A stretch of 64,000 nt of DNA from SAR86 cluster bacterium. Lineage in GTDB: Bacteria > Pseudomonadota > Gammaproteobacteria > Magnimaribacterales > Magnimaribacteraceae. Each line of letters opens with the position of its first letter. The first letter of the stretch is position 1. Under the pieces are notes generated by a model. It was not told where the DNA came from, made no database searches, and was given only the letters and a program-made list of their open reading frames with translations. Below, piece by piece: positions 9,289 to 21,372 of the stretch. A program made the translations under genes and the position numbers. The stretch is taken from NCBI GenBank assembly GCA_016777005.1, contig JADHSF010000001.1, positions 1 to 64,000 of the forward strand, written 5' to 3'.

Positions 9289-10463
9289 TCCATCCTCTCA
9301 ATGATCATTGCATTAGCTGTACCACCACCTTCGCAGATGGCTTGAAGCCCATATTTTACTTCCCTTCTTTCCAGTTCATGCAATAAGGTAGTCATTAACT
9401 TGGCACCAGTACCTCCCAAGGGATGTCCCAAGGCCATAGCACCTCCATTAACATTTAATTTATCTAGATCAGCATTTAACTCTTTTGCCCAAGCTAATGG
9501 AACGGGTGCAAACGCTTCATTAACTTCATATAAATCTATGTCCTCGATAGACATGGAAGCTTTTTCTAAAACATTTCTAGAAGCTGGTATTGGACCAGTT
9601 AACATTATTACTGGATCGTCTCCGGCTAATGCCAATGCGACTACTTTAGCTCTAGGTTTAAGTCCAAGTTTAGCTAATCCTGCATCATTAACAAGCATGA
9701 CTGCTGCAGCTCCGTCACAGATCTGACTTGATGTACCAGCAGTTAGAACACCATCCTCAGACAATGCATTTAGACCAGAAAGACTCTCAGAACTTGCATC
9801 AAATCTAATACCTTCATCAACAGTAACCATCTCTTTTTCGCCATTTGGAAGGTCACCCTCTACTGGAACTATCTCTCTATCAAAATATCCACCTTCTGTT
9901 GCGTTTACAGCTTTATGATGACTTGAAAGGGCAAATGCATCTAATTCTTCTCTGGACATGTCCCATCTTTTTGCCATCATTTCAGCACCTGTAAATTGAC
10001 TAAACTGAACTCCAGGGTATCTTTCACTTGTTCCTTTTCCGCCGTATGGCTGACCATGGCCCGCCTTGAAACTATCTATAACTGCAGCACCGATTGGTAC
10101 TTGACTCATTACCTCAACTCCGCCAGCAATAACAATATCTTGTGTCTCAGACATAACTGCTTGTGCTGCAAAATGAATAGCTTGCTGTGAAGAACCACAT
10201 TGCCTATCAACTGTAGTTCCTGGAACAGATTCAGGAAGAGAAGATGCAAGGACTGCATTTCTTGCTATATTCCCTGATTGCGCACCAGATTGGCTGACAC
10301 AACCGAAAATTACATCATCAATTTCTTCTGGGTTTACACCAGTCCTTTGAACTATTTCATCTAAAACGAGTGCACCTAAATCTGTGGGATGCCACTGACT
10401 TAACTTACCGTTTTTTCTTCCACCAGGTGTCCTGACGGCACCAACTATATATGCATTTCCCAT
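9285..10463 (-). CDS. Acetyl-CoA C-acyltransferase (thiolase family)
   Basis: VDRQCGSSQQAIHFAAQAV active-site Cys region; NVNGGAMALGHPLGGTGAKLMTTLLHEL; AICEGGGTANAMI. Confidence 0.93.
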   Translation of the reverse strand: MGNAYIVGAVRTPGGRKNGKLSQWHPTDLGALVLDEIVQRTGVNPEEIDDVIFGCVSQSGAQSGNIARNAVLASSLPESVPGTTVDRQCGSSQQAIHFAAQAVMSETQDIVIAGGVEVMSQVPIGAAVIDSFKAGHGQPYGGKGTSERYPGVQFSQFTGAEMMAKRWDMSREELDAFALSSHHKAVNATEGGYFDREIVPVEGDLPNGEKEMVTVDEGIRFDASSESLSGLNALSEDGVLTAGTSSQICDGAAAVMLVNDAGLAKLGLKPRAKVVALALAGDDPVIMLTGPIPASRNVLEKASMSIEDIDLYEVNEAFAPVPLAWAKELNADLDKLNVNGGAMALGHPLGGTGAKLMTTLLHELERREVKYGLQAICEGGGTANAMIIERMD

Positions 10464-10487
10464 ATTTACTCCTTGTTTTTAAAGAAA

Positions 10488-10511
10488 GTGGCGACTTAAA
10501 AGAGTCGCCAC
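10488..10511 (-). terminator. Putative intrinsic terminator downstream of recA
   Basis: Perfect 9-bp stem GTGGCGACT-TAAAAG-AGTCGCCAC, followed on the minus strand by TTTCTTT. Confidence 0.7.
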
Positions 10512-10553
10512 ATTCGAATCCTATAACAAAATAGGTCTTATGAGAAAAAGAAA

Positions 10554-11573
10554 TTAATCCTCTTTATTAATCGCGTCCATTACCTGTTTTTCTATTGTCT
10601 CTAGTAATTTAGGATTCTCCTTCAAGAATTCAATAGAATTAGCCTTTCCTTGACCTATCTTCTCACCATTATAACTATACCAAGCGCCTGCTTTTTCAAT
10701 AATATCTAGATCAGATCCTTTATCTATAAGTTCACCGAGACGATTTATTCCCTTGTTGTAAAGAATTTGGAACTCTGCTTGTTTGAAAGGTGGAGATACT
10801 TTATTTTTTACAACTTTCACTCTTGTTTCATTACCCACTGCCTCATCACCATCTTTGACAGTTCCTATTCTTCTGATATCCATTCTCACTGATGCATAAA
10901 ATTTGAGTGCATTACCGCCGGCTGTAGTCTCAGGACTACCGAACATAACACCTATTTTGTGGCGAATCTGGTTAATAAAAATAACTAAGGTATCTGATTT
11001 TTTAACATTACCAGTTATTTTTCTAAGAGCTTGTGACATAAGTCGTGCCTGAAGACCGACATGATGATCGCCCATTTCACCCTCTATTTCAGCTTTCGGT
11101 ACTAGTGCGGCTACAGAATCAATAACCAATATATCTATCCCACCAGACGAGACCATGATATCTGCAACTTCTAATGCCTGTTCACCAGTGTCTGGTTGGG
11201 ATACCAAAAGCTCATCTACCTTGACTCCAAGCTTCTCGGCATACAATGGATCGAGTGCATGTTCTGCATCGATAAAAGCAGCCGTTCCACCTAATTTTTG
11301 GCATTGAGCTATGACCTCTAATGTCAATGTTGTTTTACCAGAAGATTCAGGTCCATAAATCTCTACTATTCTTCCTCTGGGCAATCCACCTATGCCAAGT
11401 GCAATATCAAGACCCAAAGAGCCTGTTGGGATAGCTGGTATCCTCTCATGCCTCTTATCGCCCATGCGCATAACAGTTCCTGCACCAAACTGACGCTCTA
11501 TTTGCCCTAAAGCACTATCTAATGATTTTGATTTATCTACTTCTTTAATGTCTGTCACCTTTTTTTGAGCCAT
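10554..11573 (-). CDS. recA: Recombinase A
   Basis: [20 protein letters not shown] Walker A; full-length RecA. Confidence 0.99.
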   Translation of the reverse strand: MAQKKVTDIKEVDKSKSLDSALGQIERQFGAGTVMRMGDKRHERIPAIPTGSLGLDIALGIGGLPRGRIVEIYGPESSGKTTLTLEVIAQCQKLGGTAAFIDAEHALDPLYAEKLGVKVDELLVSQPDTGEQALEVADIMVSSGGIDILVIDSVAALVPKAEIEGEMGDHHVGLQARLMSQALRKITGNVKKSDTLVIFINQIRHKIGVMFGSPETTAGGNALKFYASVRMDIRRIGTVKDGDEAVGNETRVKVVKNKVSPPFKQAEFQILYNKGINRLGELIDKGSDLDIIEKAGAWYSYNGEKIGQGKANSIEFLKENPKLLETIEKQVMDAINKED

Positions 11574-11610
11574 AATATTTCTCCGTTAGAATATTATGCA
11601 TTATACAAAA

Positions 11611-11630
11611 TACTGTATAAATAAACAGTA
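11611..11630 (-). promoter_or_regulatory. LexA/SOS box upstream of recA
   Basis: TACTGTATAAATAAACAGTA: CTGT-N8-ACAG, 38 bp upstream of the recA start. Confidence 0.88.
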
Positions 11631-11642
11631 TTATTTATATTA

Positions 11643-12131
11643 TTATTTCAATAACTCTATGGCCCCTTCTAGGCCTGTAATTACAGTCTGATATCTTACT
11701 TCGTTTCTGTTGCCTTCGAATAGAAAAGTTGACTTTATAGTCTCGCTTCCTTTGAGCTTCCAAGCTACACATACCGTACCAACAGGCCTTTCATCTGTTC
11801 CTCCACCTGGACCTGCTATACCGCTTATTGCAATTCCAAGATCAGCATGGCTTTCATCTAATGCTCCTGTCACCATCTCCTTTACCACTTCTTCACTAAC
11901 TGCTCCAAAAGTCTTAAGAGTATCTTTGGATACACCTAATATCTTCTGTTTAGAAATATTTGAGTATGTAATGAAACTGCAACCAAACCAAGCAGAGCTG
12001 CCAGGAACTGAGACTATTGATTGAGAAAGTAGACCTCCTGTACAGGACTCTGCAGAAGTAAAAAACATTTTATTCTTCTGCAAAAGAGCACCTAAATCAG
12101 CGCTAAGGATTTCTAAATTATTTAATTCCAA
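11643..12131 (-). CDS. pncC: CinA C-terminal domain / nicotinamide-nucleotide amidase
   Basis: SAESCTGGLLSQSIVSVPGSSAWFGCSFITYSN; AISGIAGPGGGTDERPVGTVCVA. Confidence 0.93.
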   Translation of the reverse strand: MELNNLEILSADLGALLQKNKMFFTSAESCTGGLLSQSIVSVPGSSAWFGCSFITYSNISKQKILGVSKDTLKTFGAVSEEVVKEMVTGALDESHADLGIAISGIAGPGGGTDERPVGTVCVAWKLKGSETIKSTFLFEGNRNEVRYQTVITGLEGAIELLK

Positions 12132-12227
12132 TTTGTAAAATAATATTAATGATCATTAGAACAGATATGAAATGTTTGTCTAGTTGGTGGTTACTGAAAT
12201 ATTCGTAAAATGATAAAATGATTTTTA

Positions 12228-12551
12228 ATGGCTTTTATCGTTGGTGACGCTTGTGTCAAATGCAAATTAACAGACTGTGTTGAGGTGTGTCCTGTTGACT
12301 GTTTTTATGAAGGGCCGAATATGCTTGTGATCAATCCGGATGAATGTATAGATTGCGCACTGTGTGAACCAGAGTGTCCAATTGACGCTATTTATTCCGA
12401 GGATGAGGTTCCAGATAACCAAATAAAGTATATTGAACTAAATGCAGAGCTATGCATGGAATGGCCTAATATTGTAGAACAAAAGGATCCCCTTCCGGAT
12501 TCAGATCAATGGAAAGAAGTAGAGGATAAATTTGAAATGATTGAGCGCTAG
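12228..12551 (+). CDS. fdxA: 7Fe-8S type ferredoxin
   Basis: [21 protein letters not shown]...[16 protein letters not shown]. Confidence 0.95.
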   Translation: MAFIVGDACVKCKLTDCVEVCPVDCFYEGPNMLVINPDECIDCALCEPECPIDAIYSEDEVPDNQIKYIELNAELCMEWPNIVEQKDPLPDSDQWKEVEDKFEMIER

Positions 12552-13351
12552 CTTTTGCCAATGTATTTAAAGAATAAAACCAAAACTATCCCTAAGAAAG
12601 AACCAATCAAAAAAGGTTGTAGATTAGATACATAGATTGTGTCCATAGGTTGATTCTGCCAAATGAGCGGAATACAAAATATGATCAAGCCAAAAAATAT
12701 AGACAAGAGTAAAGCTTTTTGCTTCTCATACAGTATCTTTATTAATCTAACTATACTTAATAATCCGATAACTGCACCGCTCAAAAAGATCAATATGATT
12801 TCCATATCTATATCCCTTACTGCCCCCAATACAAAAGAGTATGTGCCTAATAAAAGAAGAATAAAACTCCCTGATATCCCTGGAACAACTAGAGCAGTAA
12901 CTGCAAAAAAACCTGAAAAAAATAAATACCAAGGACTAATATCAATTAGCTCTCTACTTGGCATTAGAAACAGCAAACCGCAGATAATTAAAGAAATAAT
13001 AAGTCCAATGAAAAACGATCTAGATAATTTTGGCTTTAAAGGTTCAATAAAAACAGAGCAAAACAATAAAGAAGACAGGAAAGATCTAAATGCTATGGGA
13101 TATGCATCCATGGTGAATAAAATCAGGGCAGAAAGAGAATAAATCGAAAGCAACATACCCATAAACAAAATACTTATGAAATTGCCATCAATTCGACTCC
13201 AAGCAAGATTTAATTTTCTTTCGAGTAAGAGATGGATAAGTTCGTAATCAAAGCTTGAAATTGCTTTGATCAATCTTTCGTAAACTCCTAAGATTAGAGC
13301 TACAGTTCCGCCTGATATCCCTGGTATAACTTCGGCAATACCCATTGCCAT
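12548..13351 (-). CDS. DUF368 family membrane protein (undecaprenyl-phosphate translocase-like)
   Basis: [25 protein letters not shown] and [17 protein letters not shown] motifs; polytopic. Confidence 0.88.
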   Translation of the reverse strand: MAMGIAEVIPGISGGTVALILGVYERLIKAISSFDYELIHLLLERKLNLAWSRIDGNFISILFMGMLLSIYSLSALILFTMDAYPIAFRSFLSSLLFCSVFIEPLKPKLSRSFFIGLIISLIICGLLFLMPSRELIDISPWYLFFSGFFAVTALVVPGISGSFILLLLGTYSFVLGAVRDIDMEIILIFLSGAVIGLLSIVRLIKILYEKQKALLLSIFFGLIIFCIPLIWQNQPMDTIYVSNLQPFLIGSFLGIVLVLFFKYIGKS

Positions 13352-13389
13352 GCCTCTTATGAATATTGAGATTTTTTTATTCTTGATAA

Positions 13390-14073
13390 TTATGAAACCA
13401 CTCCCTTGAGTAAAGGAACAAACAAAACTTCTTCAAGCTTCTCTTCTATAAAAATATCTTTTGAAGTTCTCTTTATGAGCGTGAGGATTTGTTTATTACT
13501 ATCACCAACTGGAATAATTAATTTCCCCCCTACATTAAGTTTCTCTTTTAAAAATTGAGGAATTTCAAGAGGCGCTGCTGCAGATAAAATCGCATCATAT
13601 TTCTGGTCTCCAAGTTTATTTCCATCATCCACCATGAATTCCACATTATTAACTTTTAATTGCTTAAGAGTTTTCTTGGCTTTATCTTGAAGCGGCTCTA
13701 TCCGCTCAATAGAAGTAACTTTTTTAGAAAAGATAGCTAGTAGATATGTTTGATAGCCACAACCAGTTCCAATTTCTAAAGTTTTCTTAAGGGGAACTTC
13801 TGCTAACCTATCTCCAGAAACTAAGGCCTCTGTCATTCTAGCAACTATATAGGGTTGAGAAATTGTTTGCTGGTATCCTATTGGTAAGGCCAGGTCTTCA
13901 TATGCTCTTGTAGAAAGAGCCTCGTCTAAAAAAAGATGTCTAGGGCTATCTCTCATTGCCTCAAGTACCCTTACATCAGAAATACCTTTTTCAGTGAGTC
14001 TTTCGATAAGCCTTTGCCTAGTTCTCAATGAAGTCATCCCCTGCCCTTGGAGTAATTCTTTATCTAAGCTCAT
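13390..14073 (-). CDS. pcm: Protein-L-isoaspartate O-methyltransferase
   Basis: DSPRHLFLDEALSTRAYEDLALPIGYQQTISQPYIVARMTEAL; next to surE. Confidence 0.94.
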   Translation of the reverse strand: MSLDKELLQGQGMTSLRTRQRLIERLTEKGISDVRVLEAMRDSPRHLFLDEALSTRAYEDLALPIGYQQTISQPYIVARMTEALVSGDRLAEVPLKKTLEIGTGCGYQTYLLAIFSKKVTSIERIEPLQDKAKKTLKQLKVNNVEFMVDDGNKLGDQKYDAILSAAAPLEIPQFLKEKLNVGGKLIIPVGDSNKQILTLIKRTSKDIFIEEKLEEVLFVPLLKGVVS

Positions 14074-14837
14074 TTCTTTTGAAGGTTAAAATTTATATTG
14101 GGTTCAGTTTCATAAGAAAATTTAGGATAAATAGGAGAGATAGAAATAGTATTATTTTTAAGAGCGCTTATATCTGAATTAGATTCATTGGGAGGACAAT
14201 TCTCTCTATGAGAGGTCCAATAAGTTATTTGATCATCTTTTTCCTTTTCCACATGAGGAGGGTTTCTCTTACCCCATTTACCAATTGACGTAATCTCATA
14301 ATCTAAATCTGCGGAGAATACTTTATTAGGAGTATTAACATTAAGAACAATAGAGGAGTCAATTATACTGAGATCATAATTTTCAATAAGATCTAGAACC
14401 ACTTTTGCAGCAGTATCATAATTTGGGTCCATAAAACTTTCTGAGCCTGGTTGATGGAACGCAGCAGCAGATACAGCAATAGAAGGATAAGTTAACCATC
14501 TTCCTTCCAGGGCCGCGCCAACAGTTCCTGAATAGAGAAGATCTTCTCCCATATTAGCCCCAAGATTAATACCGCTGATAACTAGGTCAGGTGTCCATGG
14601 AGCAAGTTCGTGGATGCCAAGATAAACACAATCTGCGGGTTTGCCTGTAACGGAAACAAAACCATTATTATGGAATTTAGCTTTCATTGGTTGATTGACT
14701 GTAATAGAACAACCCGCTCCACTATGATTCGTCTCTGGTGCCACAACAAATAAATCTGCTGAATCCTTAAGAGTTTCGTATAGAGCTTCTAGGCCCGGCG
14801 CATCATAGCCATCATCGTTTGAGAGTAGTATTTTCAT
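14070..14837 (-). CDS. surE: 5'/3'-nucleotidase SurE
   Basis: MKILLSNDDGYDAPGLEAL; NHSGAGCSITV; SGINLGANMGEDLLYSGTVGAALEG. Confidence 0.97.
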   Translation of the reverse strand: MKILLSNDDGYDAPGLEALYETLKDSADLFVVAPETNHSGAGCSITVNQPMKAKFHNNGFVSVTGKPADCVYLGIHELAPWTPDLVISGINLGANMGEDLLYSGTVGAALEGRWLTYPSIAVSAAAFHQPGSESFMDPNYDTAAKVVLDLIENYDLSIIDSSIVLNVNTPNKVFSADLDYEITSIGKWGKRNPPHVEKEKDDQITYWTSHRENCPPNESNSDISALKNNTISISPIYPKFSYETEPNINFNLQKK

Positions 14838-14852
14838 TATTCTAATATTTTC

Positions 14853-15320
14853 TTATTCAATTAAGCTTATGCAGTGGCAAGAGATTCCTTCTAAATTTCC
14901 TTCAAACCCCAGACCATCAGTAGTAGTCGCCTTGCAACTAATTTTATTAATATCTATCTCGAGGATACTAGATAAATTTTTTCTTATTATATCTCTATGA
15001 GGTATTATTTTTGGAACTTCACCTACATATGTAATATCTATATTAACTATAGAAAAATTATCTCTCTTTAGTTTTTCCATAACGGTAAGCAACATAGATA
15101 CGCTTGAAATGTCTTTTAAAGATTCATCTTCACTAGGAAAATAAGCTCCCAGATCTCCATAAGCGGCCGCTCCAAGAAGTGAATCAATCAAAGCATGAAT
15201 AATTATATCTCCATCGGAATGAGCCTCGATAGAATAATCACAGTCTATTTCAATACCACCAAGAGTAAGACTTTTTCCTGGTTTAATTTTATGAGCATCA
15301 TAACCTTGTCCAATTCTCAT
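14853..15320 (-). CDS. ispF: 2-C-methyl-D-erythritol 2,4-cyclodiphosphate synthase
   Basis: MRIGQGYDAHKI; AHSDGDIIIHALIDSLLGAAAYGDLGAYFP. Confidence 0.97.
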   Translation of the reverse strand: MRIGQGYDAHKIKPGKSLTLGGIEIDCDYSIEAHSDGDIIIHALIDSLLGAAAYGDLGAYFPSEDESLKDISSVSMLLTVMEKLKRDNFSIVNIDITYVGEVPKIIPHRDIIRKNLSSILEIDINKISCKATTTDGLGFEGNLEGISCHCISLIE

Positions 15321-15324
15321 TTTG

Positions 15325-16017
15325 CTAATTCCTTTTTGTATTTATTATAGATTCAGCCAAGCTTAAGTCCTCTTGAAAGGTTATTTTTATATTATTAGCT
15401 GAGCTTTGAAATAAAAATATATCATCATCTAATTTATCAAAAAGAGAGGATTCGTCTGTTAGCTTATTCATTTCTATTTTATTCACATCGTAAGCCTGCA
15501 TTAAATTTGTATGCCTAAAAACCTGAGGTGTCTGAGCCTGCCATAGTTCTGATCTATCAACTGTTTGATTGATTCGTACTCCGTCTGAAGAAGCCTTCAA
15601 AGTATCTGAGCATGGGGTTGCAAAGATAGCACCAGAATTTTCCGACGAACAAAATTGAGTGAGAAATTCTTCAACCTCTTCATTCAACACACAAGGCCTA
15701 GCAGCGTCATGAATTAAAACATTCTCAATGTGTCCCTTTTCTGTCAAGTAGTCAAAACCTATCTTGACGGACTCAGCTCTATTCAAACCTCCCTCAACAA
15801 GATTTACTCTGTCGTCTTGGGTTAACTTATGACAATAAGGGTCCTCCTTAGAGACCATAATCACTACTTTCTTACATTGATCAAAACTCAAGAATAATTC
15901 TAATGAATAATCCAAGACGAATTGTCCATTAATTTTATGATATTGCTTAGGTTTATCGTTCTCAAAGCGCAAACCTAAGCCTGCGCTTGGTAAAATTACT
16001 ACAAATGGATCAATCAA
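15325..16017 (-). CDS. ispD: 2-C-methyl-D-erythritol 4-phosphate cytidylyltransferase
   Basis: LPSAGLGLRFENDKPKQY; VLIHDAARPCV; LWQAQTPQVFR. Confidence 0.96.
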   Translation of the reverse strand: MIDPFVVILPSAGLGLRFENDKPKQYHKINGQFVLDYSLELFLSFDQCKKVVIMVSKEDPYCHKLTQDDRVNLVEGGLNRAESVKIGFDYLTEKGHIENVLIHDAARPCVLNEEVEEFLTQFCSSENSGAIFATPCSDTLKASSDGVRINQTVDRSELWQAQTPQVFRHTNLMQAYDVNKIEMNKLTDESSLFDKLDDDIFLFQSSANNIKITFQEDLSLAESIINTKRN

Positions 16018-16367
16018 TTTTTATTTTCTAAATTTTGTTCGTCAACTTCGTTTTTAAAGACATAAAACTTTTCACCTGGCTTTATCATTCCGAGCTCATA
16101 CCTGGCAGCACCTTCTAAGGCCTCTCTTCCAGAACTTAGCTTGTCTCTCTCTTCAGCTAAAATTTGATTATTATTTTTTAATTCAACCATTTCATCTTCT
16201 ATAGCTGCGATACTCTTATTTAACTCAGATAAATCATGATTGTTATGTTCACCAAACCAATATTGGTTTTGGGTTAAAGCAATTACTAGAAATAAAAAAA
16301 TAAGGCTAAAGCTGTATATAGGTTGAATTTTAAAAATTAAAAAAACTCTTTTAATTATCCTAAACAT
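16014..16367 (-). CDS. ftsB: Cell division protein FtsB
   Basis: Short bitopic coiled-coil protein; ...EGAARYELGMIKPGEKFYVF; eno-ftsB-ispD context. Confidence 0.9.
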   Translation of the reverse strand: MFRIIKRVFLIFKIQPIYSFSLIFLFLVIALTQNQYWFGEHNNHDLSELNKSIAAIEDEMVELKNNNQILAEERDKLSSGREALEGAARYELGMIKPGEKFYVFKNEVDEQNLENKN

Positions 16368-17626
16368 AACTCAGTTTCAGCCTCTATCATTAAAAGACGG
16401 TTATATTTTGCAACTCTATCAGATCTCGAAGGAGCTCCAGTTTTAATTTGTCCCGAACCTACGCCGACTGCTAGATCCGCTATAAAAGTATCCTCAGTCT
16501 CTCCTGATCTATGAGAGATAACAGTTTGGAAATTATTTTTGGTTGAAGTCTTGATAGCATCAAAAGTCTCCAGAAGAGTACCTATTTGATTTACTTTAAC
16601 CAAAACAGCGTTTGCAGCATGAGTCTCAACACCTTTGGTGATTCTTTCAGGGTTTGTTACAAATAAATCATCCCCAACTAGCTGAACATCAGTTCCGATA
16701 GATTCGGTTAGTTGTTCCCAACCTTCCCAGTCATCCTCATCCAATCCATCTTCTACAGAAGTAATAGGATATTTTAAACACAGTTCCTTTATATAATTAA
16801 TCATTTCAATTGTTGTGAACGACTTTTTCATTCCTTCTAAGTGATAAGAGGAATTGGAATAGAACTCAGTCGCTGCTATGTCTAGACACAAAGAAATCTG
16901 ATCGCCTGGTTTGTAACCTGATTTCTCTATAGCAATCATAATTAAATCTAAAGCTTCTTCAGGTGATTTCAGATTAGGAGCAAATCCTCCTTCATCACCA
17001 ACCGAAGTGCTTAATCCTTTAGATTTTAAGATACCTTTTAGAGTTTGGAAGACCTCAATTCCTGCCCTTAAAGATTCAGCGAACGAACTAAATCCTTTTG
17101 GTTGAATCATAAACTCTTGAAAATCTATAGGATTGTCTGCATGAGCTCCACCATTGAGAATATTCATCATTGGAAGCGGTAAATTCTTTATGACCTTCTC
17201 GTTACTAAATTCTGAGTATTTTTCATTTAAAAAACTGTATAAAGGTATCTTTCTTGAATTAGCAGCAGCTTTAGCAGATGCCATCGATACAGCTAATATA
17301 GAGTTTGCTCCTAGATTACTTTTATTGGCAGTATCATCAAAATCAATCATCAACTGATCATTTATAATTAGATCATCTGGATTTTTTCCCTTTAACAAGG
17401 AATCTATTTCAGTCTGAATGGAACCTACAGCGTCAAGAACTCCCTTGCCAGAGTATCTTGTCTTATCTCCATCTCTTTTCTCAATTGCTTCGTGTTGACC
17501 CGTCGATGCTCCTGATGGAACAAAAGCTGTCCCAGAAGAACCATCTTCAAGGCCAACTGTTGCAGCTACAGTAGGGTTACCCCTGGAATCTATAATCTCA
17601 AATCCCTTTATTGATTTTATTTTCAT
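16355..17626 (-). CDS. eno: Enolase
   Basis: Full-length; GDEGGFAPNL; VISHRSGETEDTFIADLAVG. Confidence 0.99.
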   Translation of the reverse strand: MKIKSIKGFEIIDSRGNPTVAATVGLEDGSSGTAFVPSGASTGQHEAIEKRDGDKTRYSGKGVLDAVGSIQTEIDSLLKGKNPDDLIINDQLMIDFDDTANKSNLGANSILAVSMASAKAAANSRKIPLYSFLNEKYSEFSNEKVIKNLPLPMMNILNGGAHADNPIDFQEFMIQPKGFSSFAESLRAGIEVFQTLKGILKSKGLSTSVGDEGGFAPNLKSPEEALDLIMIAIEKSGYKPGDQISLCLDIAATEFYSNSSYHLEGMKKSFTTIEMINYIKELCLKYPITSVEDGLDEDDWEGWEQLTESIGTDVQLVGDDLFVTNPERITKGVETHAANAVLVKVNQIGTLLETFDAIKTSTKNNFQTVISHRSGETEDTFIADLAVGVGSGQIKTGAPSRSDRVAKYNRLLMIEAETELCLG

Positions 17627-17639
17627 AAATTTTATACGA

Positions 17640-20128
<2,489 letters not shown>

Positions 20129-20200
20129 TTAAAAATTGTCTTCTCTACGATGGGATTACAGGTTAACAAAAACCAGTGAAAGGAACAACAAAATTAAAAA

Positions 20201-21274
20201 TTAAGCAGATAGATCTATAGGTTTTTCCAACTCTGCCCATGAAATATCATCAGATGTATGTGACTCAAACTCTAAAACGCCTAATTGATCATATAGAGGT
20301 CTTACCTTATCAGTAAGTAGTCCTATTCTGGAAAGGTTAGGTACTACTCTAGAGAAAAGTAATCTTTGGAATTCTAAAGAAAATCCAGCATCATTAGAAA
20401 ACTCTCTTGCTTCATCTTCATTCCATCCAAACCTTCTAAAAACATCAGTAGGAAATAATCTTTCTTTGCTTATCACACAAGCTTCATAAGCAAACATAGC
20501 TCTATCTTCCCTTTCTTCTTCAGTTAAATTTTCTATGAAGTCTTCAAGATAATTAACACCAAAAGTCACATGTCTTGCTTCATCCCTAATAATTAAATGA
20601 AGAATATCCCTTAAAACAGGATCGGGTGTGACAGCTTTTGCAGTATTAAAAGCTGCCAGAGCTAAGCCTTCAATAATAATTTGCATTCCTATTAACTTTA
20701 AATCCCATCTTTCATCTGTCAAAATTTTATCCAAGAGACTCTTCAATCCTGAACCTACTGGGTACATAAGCTTTGATCGATTTTGTATGTATTTAGTAAA
20801 AGCTTCAACATGTCTAGCCTCATCAAAAGCTTGAGAAGCTGCATAAAGTTTTGCTTGATAAGTTGGTGCACATGAAACCAACTGAGAAGCAACAAGAAGT
20901 GCTCCTTGTTCTCCATGAAGAAATTGACTAAATTGACTTGCACCTCTATGTCTTAAAAACTCTCTTTTCTTTTCATCACTTAGCTTCTTATAGGGAGGGT
21001 ACTCATCCCAGAACATTACAGGTATTTCTTCCGAAACAACTAAAGGCCTATCCCAATCGATATCCATAGAGACGTTCCAATTAAGTTTCTTTCCCAGCTC
21101 ATAAAGCTTTGCGATTCTATTATCTTGTACTGAATAATCCCAGTTAAAAGTTCCTGTAAGAGATGTTTTAAAAATCTCTGCTATATCTTCTACTTCTTTT
21201 GGGCTTAATTCTGGCTCCACCTCTGCATAATCTCTTATTTTTCTTGGTGTTTCTTCGGTATATTGAATCTTCAT
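20201..21274 (-). CDS. Ferritin-like / RNR R2-like di-iron protein of unknown function
   Basis: Two DEARH carboxylate motifs (AFDEARHVEAF and IRDEARHVTFGV) plus upstream Glu-containing helices. Confidence 0.72.
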   Translation of the reverse strand: MKIQYTEETPRKIRDYAEVEPELSPKEVEDIAEIFKTSLTGTFNWDYSVQDNRIAKLYELGKKLNWNVSMDIDWDRPLVVSEEIPVMFWDEYPPYKKLSDEKKREFLRHRGASQFSQFLHGEQGALLVASQLVSCAPTYQAKLYAASQAFDEARHVEAFTKYIQNRSKLMYPVGSGLKSLLDKILTDERWDLKLIGMQIIIEGLALAAFNTAKAVTPDPVLRDILHLIIRDEARHVTFGVNYLEDFIENLTEEEREDRAMFAYEACVISKERLFPTDVFRRFGWNEDEAREFSNDAGFSLEFQRLLFSRVVPNLSRIGLLTDKVRPLYDQLGVLEFESHTSDDISWAELEKPIDLSA

Positions 21275-21372
21275 ATGGTTTTTATCAGTTTATCTAGCGA
21301 ACAAAGAGTAATTTAACAATTAATAGTCTGCATGAGAAGATAAGAATATGTCGGGGTTATGACAAAAAAAAT

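Noticed and set aside
9400-10190. + strand ORFs (108 aa and 64 aa) antisense to the thiolase
   Set aside because: Shadow ORFs of a well-conserved enzyme.
12663-13142. 159-aa + strand ORF antisense to the DUF368 gene
   Set aside because: Opposite strand of a clear membrane protein with PGISGGT motifs; no independent support.
16355-16367. Overlap between the eno 3' end and the ftsB start as a possible start-site error
   Set aside because: Short tandem overlaps are frequent throughout this segment; ftsB could start here or slightly downstream, and the evidence does not decide.
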